This document shows, one piece after another, positions 26,015-35,668 of a stretch of DNA of 45,777 bases. The stretch spans positions 111,314 through 157,090 of the forward strand of contig UCJH01000004.1 in assembly GCA_900472785.1 (NCBI GenBank), written 5' to 3'. The translations under genes were made by a program, and so were the position numbers. The notes under the pieces were generated by a model that was not told the origin of the DNA, did no database searches, and was given only the letters and a program-made list of their open reading frames with translations. How positions within the stretch are numbered: position 1 is the stretch's first letter; each line of letters begins with the position of its first letter. The stretch is from Hyphomicrobiales bacterium. Lineage in GTDB: Bacteria > Pseudomonadota > Alphaproteobacteria > Rhizobiales > Rhizobiaceae.

Positions 26015-26482
26015 TCAGGCATCTTCCTTGGCTATAATCATCGCGCCGATATCAGCTTCCGCGACAAGTTGCCCGTCAACTTTTGCATCACAGTGAAATT
26101 TCCAGATATTGCCGCGCTGCTTCTGCTTGGTGACATGATACTCGACGCGGTCGCCAGGGACCACCGGCTTTCGAAAGCGGGCATTGTCGATGGTCATGAA
26201 GTAGACCAGATTGCTGCCGTCACCGGTCTTGCGGGCACAGATCGCACCGGCGGTCTGGGCCATGCCTTCGATCAGCAGAACACCCGGCATGATCGGCTGC
26301 TCGGGAAAATGTCCCGTGAAATGCGGTTCGTTCGCCGTTACGTTCTTGATGCCGATCGCGGAATTGTCGCCATCGATCTCGATGATCTTGTCGACCAGAA
26401 GAAACGGGTAGCGATGCGGAAGCAGTTTCAAGATTTCCCTGATATCGGCCGTACCGAGAATGGCGGTCGCTGCTTCACTCAT
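26015..26482 (-). CDS. fabZ: 3-hydroxyacyl-[acyl-carrier-protein] dehydratase FabZ
   Basis: Dehydrates 3-hydroxyacyl-ACP in type II fatty acid elongation; it competes with LpxA/LpxD for 3-hydroxyacyl-ACP, which explains its place among lpx genes. The 155-residue hot-dog-fold protein has [18 protein letters not shown], the catalytic His in [14 protein letters not shown] and the catalytic Glu in [13 protein letters not shown]. Start: two adjacent ATGs at 26485 and 26482. The second gives better spacing from GGGAGG and the family-like N-terminus [19 protein letters not shown] start at 26614 would run deep into lpxD. The start lies inside the lpxD 3' end (stop at 26475), so the two genes overlap by eight bases. 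Confidence 0.95.
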   Translation of the reverse strand: MSEAATAILGTADIREILKLLPHRYPFLLVDKIIEIDGDNSAIGIKNVTANEPHFTGHFPEQPIMPGVLLIEGMAQTAGAICARKTGDGSNLVYFMTIDNARFRKPVVPGDRVEYHVTKQKQRGNIWKFHCDAKVDGQLVAEADIGAMIIAKEDA

Positions 26483-27542
26483 CATTGCCTCCCGTTTTTT
26501 TCTGTCTGTTGTGCGCGCGCGCTGCAATTTCCGCCATATCGCGCAGAAAATCCCGCATCGGTCGCGCCGGTATGCCGCCATAACGTTCGCCGGCCGGGAC
26601 ATCGGACGCGACACCGCTCATCGCGGCAATCTGGGCTCTGTCGCCAATCGTGATATGCCCGTTGATGGCCGCAGCGCCGCCGATCAGAACGCCGTCGCCG
26701 ATCCGCGTGCTGCCGGCGATACCCACTTGTGCCGCGATACCGCAATGCCGGCCGACACGGACATTGTGTCCGAGCTGAACCATATTGTCGATTTTGGTGC
26801 CTTCGCCGACCACGGTATCGTCCATGGCGCCACGGTCTATGGTCGTGTTGGCGCCGATTTCGACCCTGTCCTGCAGGATGACGCGACCGATCTGCACGAT
26901 CTTGATCATGCCGCCCTTTGGTCCGGGCGCATTGCCGAAACCGTCCTGTCCGATCCGGGCACCGGGATGAATGATCACGTCATTTCCGATCAGGGCGCAG
27001 AGCACGCTGGCGCCGGCGGAAATCGTGCAATCCCGGCCGATCCGCACGCCAGGGCCGATGACCGCGCCTGCTGCAATCCGTGTGCCGGCTCCGATATGAG
27101 CGCCGGCTCCGACAACGGCTGTCGCCTCGACCTGCACATCATTCTCGAGTTGGGCTGAAGAATCCACAAAGGCGGCCGGAGATATGCCGCCTGGCTCGGA
27201 AAGGTTCTGCACGGGCCGCATCGCCTGCGGATGCAGAATCGAACCCGCTACCGCAAAAGCCGTATGCGCATGCGGCGTCAGAAGCACCGGGATATGGGAA
27301 GGGACAATGGAAGCGATCGCCTTGTCACAGACGATGGCGGCGGCCTGGCAGGTTTCCAGCTCACCGCGGTTCTTGCGGGACAACATATAGCAGATGTCGT
27401 TTTCCCCCGCCCTGTAGACCGGAGAAACCGACCGGACGAGCCGGTCGGCCTTGGTTTGATCTTCCAGCGTCGCGCCAATCTGACCCGCCAATTCATCCAG
27501 GCGGATCCCATCATGGGGTGGGAAGAACCAGTTATGTTCCAT
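26475..27542 (-). CDS. lpxD: UDP-3-O-(3-hydroxyacyl)glucosamine N-acyltransferase
   Basis: Adds the second hydroxyacyl chain, on nitrogen, in lipid A synthesis. The 355-residue protein has an N-terminal uridine-binding domain ([20 protein letters not shown]), a left-handed beta-helix of hexapeptide repeats ([20 protein letters not shown] and following), the catalytic His in [20 protein letters not shown] and a C-terminal helix ([20 protein letters not shown]). Start: the ATG at 27542 (MEHNWFFPP) has GGAG nine bases upstream; a TTG two codons further up is also in frame. It follows bamA after 47 bases and overlaps fabZ. Confidence 0.95.
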   Translation of the reverse strand: MEHNWFFPPHDGIRLDELAGQIGATLEDQTKADRLVRSVSPVYRAGENDICYMLSRKNRGELETCQAAAIVCDKAIASIVPSHIPVLLTPHAHTAFAVAGSILHPQAMRPVQNLSEPGGISPAAFVDSSAQLENDVQVEATAVVGAGAHIGAGTRIAAGAVIGPGVRIGRDCTISAGASVLCALIGNDVIIHPGARIGQDGFGNAPGPKGGMIKIVQIGRVILQDRVEIGANTTIDRGAMDDTVVGEGTKIDNMVQLGHNVRVGRHCGIAAQVGIAGSTRIGDGVLIGGAAAINGHITIGDRAQIAAMSGVASDVPAGERYGGIPARPMRDFLRDMAEIAARAHNRQKKTGGNDE

Positions 27543-27589
27543 GGCCAAGACTCCAGAACAGTTTGGCAGGCAGTTCTGGACTGCGACGA

Positions 27590-29923
27590 TCAGAACGACG
27601 ACGAGATACCGAACTTCAGGTTCTGAACCCGATCGTAGTCTTCCTTGGCAATCGGGAACGAATAATCGACGCGCAACGGACCAAACGGCGACGCCCAGAT
27701 CAGGCCGAGACCGACAGATGCACGCAGGGAAGCATCCGTACCGCGCACGCCGTCTGCAGCCGTCACGTTGACTTCATTGCCGTACAGCGTGCCGGCGTCA
27801 ACGAAGAACGCTCCACGGAAGCCGCTGTCACGCGGAACGCCCGGAAGCGGGAACGTCGCCTCGGCAGAGGCCGTGAAGTAGGTCGTGCCGCCGATCGAGT
27901 CGCCGTTTGCCGCGCGCGGGCCGATACCGTTGCGCTCGAAACCACGCAGATCGCCACCACCCATTTGGAACTGGTCGAAGACCTCCATCGCTCCGGATGT
28001 CTTGACGACATGACCAGCCGTACCGCCGATAGATGCGATGATATCCGCGTCGTCGCTCAGCGTATAGTAGGCCTTCGCTTTGCCGCTCAGCTTGTAGAAG
28101 TCGGACGTGCCACCGAGACCGGCAAATTCCTGGGTGATGGAGGCGATGATGCCCTCATGCGGCATCGCCGCTTCGTCCAAAGAATTGTAGTTGATGGTCT
28201 GCGAGACAGACGAACGGGTCCACGGCGAACCATTCACAATACGCCTATAAGGGCTCGAAAGCGCAGCTACGTTCGCACTGCTATAGTCGTATTCCGCATA
28301 GTTGTAGCGGAAGGTCGTCGAAATCCGCTCGGTGATCGGCGCCGTGACGCGCAGGCTGAACCCCTGTTCGTCATAGGCGTAGTTGTCGTCGTCGAAATCA
28401 TTCTCGTTTTTGAATACGTCGAAACCGGCAGCAAGGCGGTAACCGAGGAAATAGGGCTCGGTGAACGATACGTTATAGGTACGGCTTTCCTCGCCCCGAC
28501 CCGCAGCAAGACGGATATACTGGCCACGACCCAGAAAGTTCTTTTCCTCAATCGACGCTTCCAGAAGGAAGCCGCCACCGCTGCCGGCTGCATAGCCCGC
28601 ACCGATGCCGAAGGAGCCGGTTGACTGGTCCTGCACATCGACGACGATGACCACGCGGTCGGCCGCTGTTCCCGGCGCCGTGGTGATATTGACGGACGCA
28701 AAATAACCCAGAGCGTCGAGACGGCGCTTGGCGCGCGCAATCATTTCCTGGTTGAAGGCATCGCCTTCGCTGAGGTCGAATTCGCGGCGAATGACGTAAT
28801 CGCGCGTGCGGGTGTTGCCGCGGATTTCGATGCGCTCGACATAGGCGCGCTCACCCTGATCGACCAGATAATCGACGGCGATCGTGCGGTTGTCAAAATT
28901 GCGGTTGCCGCGCGGCGTGACACGGGCGAAGGGATAGCCTTCCGCAGCGACACGCTTGGAAATTTCGGAAATCGATTCCTGTACGTCCTTGGCCTTGTAG
29001 ACCGAACCTTCACTGGTTTGAACCAGACCCTTGAGCTCTTCGGCATTCACGCCTTCAACGGTCGATTCGACATTGACTGGACCGAAGTCGTAGCGCTCGC
29101 CCTCTTCCACGGTGATCGTCACGGTGTATTCGTTGGTCGATTCATCCAGGGCCGCATCCGAAGACACGACGCGGAAATCGGCATAGCCGTGATTGTAGTA
29201 GAACTGGCGCAGCAACTCTTCGTCGGCGCGCAGCTTGTCCTCGTTGTAGACATCCTTGCGGCTGAGGAACGAGAACAGGCCCGATTCCTTGGTCGCGATG
29301 ACGGACTGCAGGCGGCCGTCGCCATAGGCGTTGTTGCCGACGAAATTGATCTGGCTGATCTTGGTGCGGCTGCCTTCGTTGATGACGAAAGCGAGGTTGA
29401 CGCGACCTTCAGCAATCGGAACGACCTGGGTCGTCACGGTCACGTCTTCACGGCCGATCGCGGCATAGGCCTGCTTGATCGCCTGTATGTCGTATTCGAC
29501 TGTCGCTTCGCTGTAGGGACCGAGCGGCTGCGTGCGAACGGCTTCCTGAAGCTTGTCGTCCTTGATCTTGCGGTTGCCGTTGAAGACGACCTGGTTGATC
29601 AGCTGATTTTCGTTGACGGATACGACGAGAGTGCCGCCGGAAACATTGATGCTGACGTCGGAGAAATAACCGGTCGCATAAAGACGCTTCACTGAAGAGT
29701 CGATATCGGCATTGCTGAAGCTCTTGCCGGGCGTGATCGTGATGTTGGCGCGAACCGTTTCAGCGCTGACGCGCGTCGCGCCGCGAACTTCGACGCGGCT
29801 GATCACAGCAGCCTCTGCGACAGATGCACTAGCAAGCGTTACGATGCCTGTACCCGTTGCGACAATTCCAGCAGACAGCGCAACCGCCGATACCGCGTTC
29901 AAAAATTTTGAACCAGCTTTCAT
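27590..29923 (-). CDS. bamA: Outer-membrane protein assembly factor BamA
   Basis: Central subunit of the Bam complex, which folds beta-barrel proteins into the outer membrane. The 777-residue protein has a long signal peptide ([20 protein letters not shown]... ending before AVISRVEV), five POTRA domains over about residues 40-370 (for example [20 protein letters not shown] and [20 protein letters not shown]), and a 16-strand Omp85 barrel. The barrel loop-6 signature appears as [16 protein letters not shown], and the protein ends in an aromatic residue (FGISSSF). Start: the ATG at 29923 ([16 protein letters not shown]) fits rhizobial homologues; one at 30004 is too far upstream. It lies between rseP and lpxD and has a likely promoter of its own. 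Confidence 0.96.
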   Translation of the reverse strand: MKAGSKFLNAVSAVALSAGIVATGTGIVTLASASVAEAAVISRVEVRGATRVSAETVRANITITPGKSFSNADIDSSVKRLYATGYFSDVSINVSGGTLVVSVNENQLINQVVFNGNRKIKDDKLQEAVRTQPLGPYSEATVEYDIQAIKQAYAAIGREDVTVTTQVVPIAEGRVNLAFVINEGSRTKISQINFVGNNAYGDGRLQSVIATKESGLFSFLSRKDVYNEDKLRADEELLRQFYYNHGYADFRVVSSDAALDESTNEYTVTITVEEGERYDFGPVNVESTVEGVNAEELKGLVQTSEGSVYKAKDVQESISEISKRVAAEGYPFARVTPRGNRNFDNRTIAVDYLVDQGERAYVERIEIRGNTRTRDYVIRREFDLSEGDAFNQEMIARAKRRLDALGYFASVNITTAPGTAADRVVIVVDVQDQSTGSFGIGAGYAAGSGGGFLLEASIEEKNFLGRGQYIRLAAGRGEESRTYNVSFTEPYFLGYRLAAGFDVFKNENDFDDDNYAYDEQGFSLRVTAPITERISTTFRYNYAEYDYSSANVAALSSPYRRIVNGSPWTRSSVSQTINYNSLDEAAMPHEGIIASITQEFAGLGGTSDFYKLSGKAKAYYTLSDDADIIASIGGTAGHVVKTSGAMEVFDQFQMGGGDLRGFERNGIGPRAANGDSIGGTTYFTASAEATFPLPGVPRDSGFRGAFFVDAGTLYGNEVNVTAADGVRGTDASLRASVGLGLIWASPFGPLRVDYSFPIAKEDYDRVQNLKFGISSSF

Positions 29924-30076
29924 AAATCTTACCTTTTTCCCAACGTCTCGCAGCGAACTCGTACCGACTCCGGCCACGTTTGCCGTTTTAACTGCTTTTC
30001 CCATACAAGCAAGGTCGCTCGTTAATTTCTGTTTACTTCAATTCAAACCGTGTCCTAACGGCCACTACAGAATTGA

Positions 30077-30105
30077 TTTATCGTAAACAATTCCTTTCGA
30101 CACAA
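30077..30105 (-). promoter_or_regulatory. Possible bamA promoter
   Basis: On the minus strand TTGTGT and GATAAA are 17 bases apart, in the 250-base gap between rseP and the bamA start. It would give a leader of about 145 bases. Called by eye. Confidence 0.38.
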
Positions 30106-30174
30106 CCCATTGATAACCAATGAGACTGCCGTTTTCCCCACGCGACCCCGCACCCCGGCGTCGCAGCGCGTAAC

Positions 30175-31308
30175 CTACCCGATCAGCATGCTGATGTCGT
30201 TCCAGGTGGCAAAGACCATCAGCATCAGAACCATTGCAAAACCGATGCGGAAAGCGATGTCCTGAGCCCCCGGCCCCACCGGCTTTCCCCGAACGGCTTC
30301 AACCGCATAAAACATCAGATGGCCGCCATCAAGTACCGGAACCGGCATTAGATTGAGAAGTCCAATGGAAACCGACAGCACGGCGGCCAGTTGCAGAACG
30401 GCGGCGACGCCGAGCGTGGCCATCTGCCCCGAGGCCTGGGCAACGCGGATCGGCCCTCCCAGCTGATCGGCCTTCATCCGGCCGGTGACGAGATTGGCGA
30501 GGTAATTGAACGTCCCGGTGACGATGTGCCAGCTTTCGACGGCCCCCTGTCCAATGGCTTCCAGCGGCCCAAAGGTCTGAAGCCGGAAGTTGCCGGTCTC
30601 CTGATTGGTGACGATGCCGATGATCCCGAGCTCCATCTTGTTTCCGAATTGATCGGTAATCACCGTTCGCTGCGGCACCATCGGCAGTTCGAGGATTTCA
30701 CTCTTGCGCTTCACCTCTATGGTGATCGGCGTTTCAGGGCGTACGCTGACATAGCGGCGCACATCGTCGAACGTCGTTACGGAATTGCCGTCGATGGCAA
30801 CAAGCAGATCACCGGGCAGCACGCCAGCCTCCTGCGCGGCGCTACCGGCCTTGACCTCGGCGACGATGGGATCGGCGACGGACTTGCCATAAATCGAAAA
30901 CAGTATTGCAAAGATCGCAATGGCCAGGATGAAATTGGCGATCGGTCCGGCGGCAACGGTCGCCGCTCTCTTCCAGAGCTTGGCGCCCAGAAACGTACGA
31001 TCGCGCTCCTCAGCCGAAAACGTTTCTAGACGGGCGTAATCCGGAATGCTGGCCGCATCCTCGTCGCCGTAGAATTTCACGTAGCCGCCGAGCGGGATTG
31101 CGCAGAGTTTCCAGCGCGTCCCGTGTCGATCGGTATAGCCGACGAGTTCGGGCCCGAAACCGACGGCAAAAGCGAGAATCCGGATACCCGACCAACGGCC
31201 GACGAGATAGTGCCCCATTTCGTGCACGAAGACGAGCAGCGTCAGCACCAGGAGAAATGGCACGATATAGCCCAGAACGAACTGCATCGTATCGGCCAGG
31301 AAAGTCAT
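30175..31308 (-). CDS. rseP: Site-2 intramembrane zinc metalloprotease RseP
   Basis: Inner-membrane protease that makes the second cut in anti-sigma factors and removes leftover signal peptides. The 377-residue protein has the zinc site HEMGH at residues 29-33 in the first membrane helix, an LDG-type third ligand motif in LLNLMPVPVLDGGHLMFYAV near the C-terminus, and a PDZ domain in between (AEVKAGSAAQEAGVLPGDLL). Start: the ATG at 31308 (MTFLADTMQF); a start at 31386 would reach into cdsA. It lies 34 bases after cdsA in the same operon. The bamA neighbour fits a shared envelope role. Confidence 0.94.
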   Translation of the reverse strand: MTFLADTMQFVLGYIVPFLLVLTLLVFVHEMGHYLVGRWSGIRILAFAVGFGPELVGYTDRHGTRWKLCAIPLGGYVKFYGDEDAASIPDYARLETFSAEERDRTFLGAKLWKRAATVAAGPIANFILAIAIFAILFSIYGKSVADPIVAEVKAGSAAQEAGVLPGDLLVAIDGNSVTTFDDVRRYVSVRPETPITIEVKRKSEILELPMVPQRTVITDQFGNKMELGIIGIVTNQETGNFRLQTFGPLEAIGQGAVESWHIVTGTFNYLANLVTGRMKADQLGGPIRVAQASGQMATLGVAAVLQLAAVLSVSIGLLNLMPVPVLDGGHLMFYAVEAVRGKPVGPGAQDIAFRIGFAMVLMLMVFATWNDISMLIG

Positions 31309-31342
31309 TCGAATACCCCGTTCATATCGTCGGCAGGGCGCT

Positions 31343-32176
31343 TTAAAGCCCCAGCAGGATCGCCCCTGTCGATGCGGTCTGCGCACCGGCGAACACCACC
31401 TGCATCAGAGCAAGCAGAAGTGCTGCAAAACAGGCAAAAACAAGGCCGTCAACCCGATCCATGACGCCACCATGGCCAGGAATGAGCTTGCTGGAATCTT
31501 TTACCCCGAATCTCCGCTTTATGTAGGATTCGAAGAGGTCGCCGCTCTGGCTGGCGATGGACAGAACGAGCGCGAGAACAGGCAGACGCAAATCATCCAG
31601 CGAAAACTGGCTGGACACGAGTGCGACGCCGGCGACCACACCGGAAACGGCGCCGCCAATGGCACCCGACCAAGTCTTGCCGGGAGATATCCGCGGCGAG
31701 AGCTTAGGCCCGCCGATCGCGCGGCCCGTAAAGTAAGCCAGGATGTCGGTCGCCCAGACCACCGCAAAGACGAACAGCATAGCAACCAGTCCGACGGAAT
31801 CGTCGCCGCGGATGGCGGACAGCGAAATGCCGGTCAGACCGGCATATACGATGCCGCCAGGCTGCCAGAACGTTCCCTTGCGAAAAAGAACCCAAATCAC
31901 CGAAGCAATGGTGAATCCTGCAAGAACAGGAATGGTCAGACCGACATTTCCGAAGAGAATGAGCCCGCCGACGACAAGCTGCGAAAGCCATCCGAAGGCG
32001 TTTGCCTGAAAGTCGCTCTCGGCAAGGCGTGTCATCGTCGACCACTCGTAATAGACAAGCAGGGCGATGGCGACGGACAATATCTGGAAAGCCAATCCGC
32101 CGGCCCATGTCGCAACAAGCACAACGACGGCCATGACGATGCCGGACAGAATACGCAGTTGCAGTTCTTTCGGCAT
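31343..32176 (-). CDS. cdsA: Phosphatidate cytidylyltransferase
   Basis: Makes CDP-diacylglycerol from phosphatidate and CTP at the inner membrane, the branch point for all phospholipids, including those used by Cls. The 277-residue protein has about eight membrane helices and the CDP-diglyceride synthetase signature close to the C-terminus (ASQSGDLFESYIKRRFGVKD then SSKLIPGHGGVMDRVDGL). It starts at the ATG at 32176, whose A is the last base of the uppS stop (TGATG), so it is probably translated by coupled re-initiation. rseP follows after 34 bases. Confidence 0.95.
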   Translation of the reverse strand: MPKELQLRILSGIVMAVVVLVATWAGGLAFQILSVAIALLVYYEWSTMTRLAESDFQANAFGWLSQLVVGGLILFGNVGLTIPVLAGFTIASVIWVLFRKGTFWQPGGIVYAGLTGISLSAIRGDDSVGLVAMLFVFAVVWATDILAYFTGRAIGGPKLSPRISPGKTWSGAIGGAVSGVVAGVALVSSQFSLDDLRLPVLALVLSIASQSGDLFESYIKRRFGVKDSSKLIPGHGGVMDRVDGLVFACFAALLLALMQVVFAGAQTASTGAILLGL

Positions 32177-32922
32177 CAGGAACCGACCGCAAGCGTCTGA
32201 TGCTGCGACAGGCCGCCGAACCGGCGCTCCCTGCCCGCATATTTCTCCAAGGCTGCCAGAAACACCTCACGGGTAAAATCCGGCCAGAGTTCCGGAACGA
32301 AGATCAACTCCGAATAGGCCGCCTGCCACAGGAGGAAGTTGGATAGACGTTCCTCGCCGCTGGTCCGCAGGATGAGATCCGGATCGGGAATACCGGCCGT
32401 ATCCATCCGGCTCGATATTGTCTCCGACGTGATCTGTTCCGGCGTCAGGCGTCCTTGCGCGACGTCGATCGCCACAGACCGCATGGCCCGGGTCATTTCA
32501 TCGCGCGATCCGTAGTTGAAGGCGATGACCAGCGTAATGCCGGTATTGCCAAGGGTCGTCTCTTCCGCCTCGAGAAGAAGCGGCAGGATGTCGCCCCGCA
32601 AGTTCGTCTTGTCGCCGATCACCCGAATGCGGACGTTCTGGCTGTGAAGATCGGCCAGATCACGCCGGATGAACGCCTTCAGCAGGCCCATCAGGTCGGA
32701 GACCTCCGCTTCCGGACGGCTCCAGTTTTCCGAGGAGAACGCAAACAGCGTCAGGTATCGAATGCCGATGTCGCCTGCGGTTCGGACGGCCTCGCGCACG
32801 GCCTCGACGCCCTTGCGATGACCCATCGTCCGGGGAAGGCCTCGAGAATTGGCCCAACGACCGTTGCCATCCATGATGATGGCAACGTGCTCGGGAACGT
32901 CTCCTGCAGTAAGTTTTGACAT
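32176..32922 (-). CDS. uppS: Undecaprenyl diphosphate synthase (isoprenyl transferase)
   Basis: Cis-prenyltransferase that builds the C55 carrier lipid for peptidoglycan and O-antigen. The 248-residue protein shows the catalytic Asp18 and diphosphate-binding block in [20 protein letters not shown], then [20 protein letters not shown] and the C-terminal [19 protein letters not shown] with QAAYSELIF, all standard for UppS. The length is normal. It starts 34 bases after the frr stop, overlaps cdsA by one base, and belongs to the rpsB-to-lpxB run. Confidence 0.96.
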   Translation of the reverse strand: MSKLTAGDVPEHVAIIMDGNGRWANSRGLPRTMGHRKGVEAVREAVRTAGDIGIRYLTLFAFSSENWSRPEAEVSDLMGLLKAFIRRDLADLHSQNVRIRVIGDKTNLRGDILPLLLEAEETTLGNTGITLVIAFNYGSRDEMTRAMRSVAIDVAQGRLTPEQITSETISSRMDTAGIPDPDLILRTSGEERLSNFLLWQAAYSELIFVPELWPDFTREVFLAALEKYAGRERRFGGLSQHQTLAVGS

Positions 32923-32956
32923 CGGTGACCCGAAAAACAGAGATTCGATACGCAGA

Positions 32957-33517
32957 CTAGACCTGCATGATTTCCTTTTCCTTATCGGCGAGCAAGCGGT
33001 CGATGTCCGAAATCATCTCATCGGTGATTTTCTGAACTTTTTCGGACTGGCTGCGGCTGACATCCTGGCCGATATCGCCATCCTTCTCCGCTTTCTTCAG
33101 GCCATCCATGCCGTCGCGGCGGACGTTGCGGACGGCGATCTTGGCCTTTTCGCTGTAGTCATGGGCAACCTTGACCAGCGACTTGCGGCGCTCTTCGTTG
33201 AGCTCCGGCAACGGAATGCGCAGGTTCTGGCCATCGACGATGGGGTTGAGGCCGAGATTGGATTCGCGGATGGCCCGGTCGACGGCATTGACCATCGACT
33301 TATCCCAGATGGAAACACCGAGCATGCGCGATTCCGGAACCGTGATATTGGCAACCTGGTTCAGCGGCACGCGCGAACCATAGGCTTCCACCATCACCGG
33401 GTCGAGCACATTGGCCGAAGCCCGGCCTGTGCGCAGGGATGCGATATCGCTCTTGAACGCATTGATGGCGCCATCCATGCGGCGCTTCAGATCATTCAGG
33501 TCAATACCTTCATTCAT
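32957..33517 (-). CDS. frr: Ribosome recycling factor
   Basis: Splits the post-termination ribosome together with EF-G. The 186-residue protein matches the family length (about 185) and motifs: [80 protein letters not shown] and the C-terminal coiled coil ending KEKEIMQV. It follows pyrH after 61 bases that contain a hairpin, and precedes uppS. The frr-uppS-cdsA order is conserved in proteobacteria. Confidence 0.97.
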   Translation of the reverse strand: MNEGIDLNDLKRRMDGAINAFKSDIASLRTGRASANVLDPVMVEAYGSRVPLNQVANITVPESRMLGVSIWDKSMVNAVDRAIRESNLGLNPIVDGQNLRIPLPELNEERRKSLVKVAHDYSEKAKIAVRNVRRDGMDGLKKAEKDGDIGQDVSRSQSEKVQKITDEMISDIDRLLADKEKEIMQV

Positions 33518-33545
33518 GGATCAAACTCCCGTTTTTTTCTCGAAG

Positions 33546-33570
33546 CGGGCGGTCTTGTCGCGACCGTCCG
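33546..33570 (-). other. Hairpin between pyrH and frr
   Basis: CGGGCGGTC / GACCGTCCG with a 7-base loop and one mismatch on the transcribed strand. No T-run follows on the minus strand (the next bases are CTTCGAGAAAAAAA). Probably an mRNA processing or stabilising element or a weak attenuator, not a terminator. Confidence 0.45.
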
Positions 33571-33578
33571 TCAGGCTG

Positions 33579-34301
33579 TCAATTGTCAGTGACGATGGTC
33601 GCACGACCGCCGCCAGTCAAGATTTCCGAAAAGCCGCCCTTCTCATGGATCGAGAAGACGATGATCGGAATGCTGTTTTCACGCGCCAGCGCCACCGCAG
33701 CGACGTCCATGACCGCAAGTCCCTTGTTCAGCACTTCGCTGTGTGTCAGGCGCTCGAAACGGGTTGCGGTCGGATCCTTCTTCGGATCGGCCGAATAGAT
33801 GCCGTCGACCTGGGTTCCCTTGAAGATCGCTTCGGCGCCCATTTCCGCGGCGCGCAGGGCCGCTGCCGAATCGGTCGTAAAGAAGGGATTGCCGGTGCCG
33901 CCGGCAAAGATCACGACGCGGCCGAGCGACAGGTGGTAGAGCGTCGCGCGCTGCGAAAAGCTTTCACATATTTCCGGCATGGCGATGGCGGACAGGACCA
34001 CTGTATCGATGTCCTGCTTGCGCAGCGACGTCGCAAGCGCCAAGGCGTTGATCACGGTCGCCAGCATGCCCATGTGATCGCCGGTGACCCGGTCGCCGCC
34101 CTTGGAGGCAACGGCCACGCCGCGAAAGATGTTGCCGCCACCGACAACCACGCCCACTTCAACGCCCATGGCACGGGCCTCAGCGATGTCGGACGCGATC
34201 CGATCTGCCACCGCGACATCGATCCCGAACCCCTGACTGCCCATCAGCGCTTCGCCCGAGGCCTTCAGCAACACGCGTTTGTAGAGAGGTTTGGCCGACA
34301 T
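33579..34301 (-). CDS. pyrH: Uridylate kinase (UMP kinase)
   Basis: Phosphorylates UMP to UDP in pyrimidine nucleotide synthesis; hexameric bacterial enzyme of the amino-acid kinase fold. The 240-residue protein has the N-terminal YKRVLLKASGEALMGSQGFG, GVVVGGGNIFRGVAVASKGG, DRVTGDHMGMLATVINALAL and FAGGTGNPFFTTDSAAALRA. Start: the ATG at 34301 (MSAKPLYKR) has CAGGAGTGACG before it; an in-frame ATG at 34334 would add 11 residues. It follows tsf in the classic rpsB-tsf-pyrH-frr order, after 183 bases that contain a hairpin. Confidence 0.97.
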   Translation of the reverse strand: MSAKPLYKRVLLKASGEALMGSQGFGIDVAVADRIASDIAEARAMGVEVGVVVGGGNIFRGVAVASKGGDRVTGDHMGMLATVINALALATSLRKQDIDTVVLSAIAMPEICESFSQRATLYHLSLGRVVIFAGGTGNPFFTTDSAAALRAAEMGAEAIFKGTQVDGIYSADPKKDPTATRFERLTHSEVLNKGLAVMDVAAVALARENSIPIIVFSIHEKGGFSEILTGGGRATIVTDN

Positions 34302-34428
34302 CGTCACTCCTGAACAAGAAGGGTACATGCGCACGGCATGCGAAAAAACGGATCCGATTGATTGGGCTCACGCCGGTCCGCATGGCAATCCACGGGTGAC
34401 GGAGACCAATGATGAAGCCGGATACACG

Positions 34429-34458
34429 AAGGGCACCGCGTTGTCACGCGATGCCCTT
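34429..34458 (-). other. Hairpin between tsf and pyrH
   Basis: AAGGGCATCGCG / CGCGGTGCCCTT as read on the minus strand, 12 pairs including one G-U, with a 6-base loop. The minus-strand tail (CGTGTATCC) lacks a T-run, while the plus-strand side has TTTTGTTTT. Read-through from tsf into pyrH is therefore expected, perhaps at reduced level. Confidence 0.55.
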
Positions 34459-34484
34459 TTGTTTTCCCAATCAGGATGAAGAAA

Positions 34485-35411
34485 TCAGCCCTTGGCGACA
34501 GCGGCCACTTCGGCAGCGAAATCGCTTTCTTCCTTCTCGACGCCTTCGCCAAGGAGAAGACGAGCCATGCCGGTCACTTCGATCGGCGCGCCGACCGTCT
34601 TTTCGGCTTCCTTGATGGCGGCTTCGACGGTCAGGTCGGGGTTCATGACGAAAGCCTGCGAGAGAAGAGCGACTTCCTCGAAGAACTTGCGCATGCGGCC
34701 ATCAACCATCTTTTCGATGATGTTGTCCGGCTTGCCGGACGCGCGCGACTGCTCGATGAAGATGTTGCGCTCGCGCTCGGCGACCGTCGCATCGACTTCG
34801 CTCGAGCGGATGGCCAGCGGGTTGGTCGCAGCAATGTGCATGGCAACCTGGCGGCCGATCGCGTTGAGCGCGTCCTTGTCACCCGTCGATTTCAGGGCAA
34901 CGAGAACGCCGAGCTTGCCAAGGCCGTCAGCGACAGCATTGTGAATATAGGTGGCAACGACACCGTCTTCGACCGACAGCAGGGCCGAACGGCGCAGCGC
35001 CATGTTCTCGCCGATCGTCGCGATCGCATCGGTGATGCTTTCGCCGACCGACTTGCCGGTTGCCGGATAGTTGGCGGCGCTGATCGTTTCGACGGCGCCA
35101 TCGGTTTCGACGGCAACCTTGGCGACGCCACGGACGAGGTCCTGGAAGGCATCGTTACGGGCGACGAAGTCGGTTTCGGAATTCAGCTCGATGACAACGG
35201 CCTTGGTGCCGCTCGAAGCGATGCCGACGAGGCCTTCGGCCGCAGCCCGGCCCGACTTCTTGTCGGCCTTGGCAATGCCCTTGGCGCGCAGCCAGTCGAT
35301 CGCGGCTTCCATGTCGCCATTGGTTTCGCCGAGTGCCTTCTTGCAATCCATCATGCCTGCGCCGGTCTTTTCGCGCAGTTCCTTCACCATTGCTGCAGTA
35401 ATAGTGCTCAT
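34485..35411 (-). CDS. tsf: Elongation factor Ts
   Basis: Nucleotide exchange factor that recycles EF-Tu-GDP. The 308-residue protein has the UBA-like N-terminus ([40 protein letters not shown]), the EF-Tu contact motif in [14 protein letters not shown], and the later [16 protein letters not shown] and [20 protein letters not shown] blocks. Length and start agree with the family. It lies 257 bases after rpsB; that gap contains two hairpins, so the rpsB:tsf ratio may be set there. Confidence 0.97.
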   Translation of the reverse strand: MSTITAAMVKELREKTGAGMMDCKKALGETNGDMEAAIDWLRAKGIAKADKKSGRAAAEGLVGIASSGTKAVVIELNSETDFVARNDAFQDLVRGVAKVAVETDGAVETISAANYPATGKSVGESITDAIATIGENMALRRSALLSVEDGVVATYIHNAVADGLGKLGVLVALKSTGDKDALNAIGRQVAMHIAATNPLAIRSSEVDATVAERERNIFIEQSRASGKPDNIIEKMVDGRMRKFFEEVALLSQAFVMNPDLTVEAAIKEAEKTVGAPIEVTGMARLLLGEGVEKEESDFAAEVAAVAKG

Positions 35412-35584
35412 CTTTTTTGCCTCTTCGTTTGTTCGGCTGGTGTGCTGCCAGAAATCCGGCGCGCGACCAGGAGGATGTGGCAGGGCATGACCCCTGAATG
35501 TGACATCGTGATGAAGTGATCAGCACGATGGATGCAGACTGGAAACCGCCGGATGTTTTCGGCAAAGCCAGGTGCAAAAGAACA

Positions 35585-35616
35585 AGGCCGTTCACTTCCT
35601 CAGTCGCAAACGGCCT
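35585..35616 (-). terminator. Possible attenuating terminator between rpsB and tsf
   Basis: Stem AGGCCGTT / AACGGCCT with a 16-base loop. On the minus strand it is followed by TGTTCTTTTGC, a broken T-run. Partial termination is plausible; the long loop makes it weak. Confidence 0.42.
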
Positions 35617-35638
35617 CATCCTGATTTTTGGGTAGACA

Positions 35639-35659
35639 CCGGCGGACGTGGTCCGCCGG
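35639..35659 (-). other. GC-rich hairpin directly after rpsB
   Basis: Perfect 9-bp stem CCGGCGGAC / GTCCGCCGG with a 3-base loop, starting about 10 bases after the rpsB stop. The following bases (TGTCTACCC) are not a T-run, so it is more likely a 3'-end stabiliser or processing site. Confidence 0.55.
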
Positions 35660-35668
35660 CTGGCCTGA

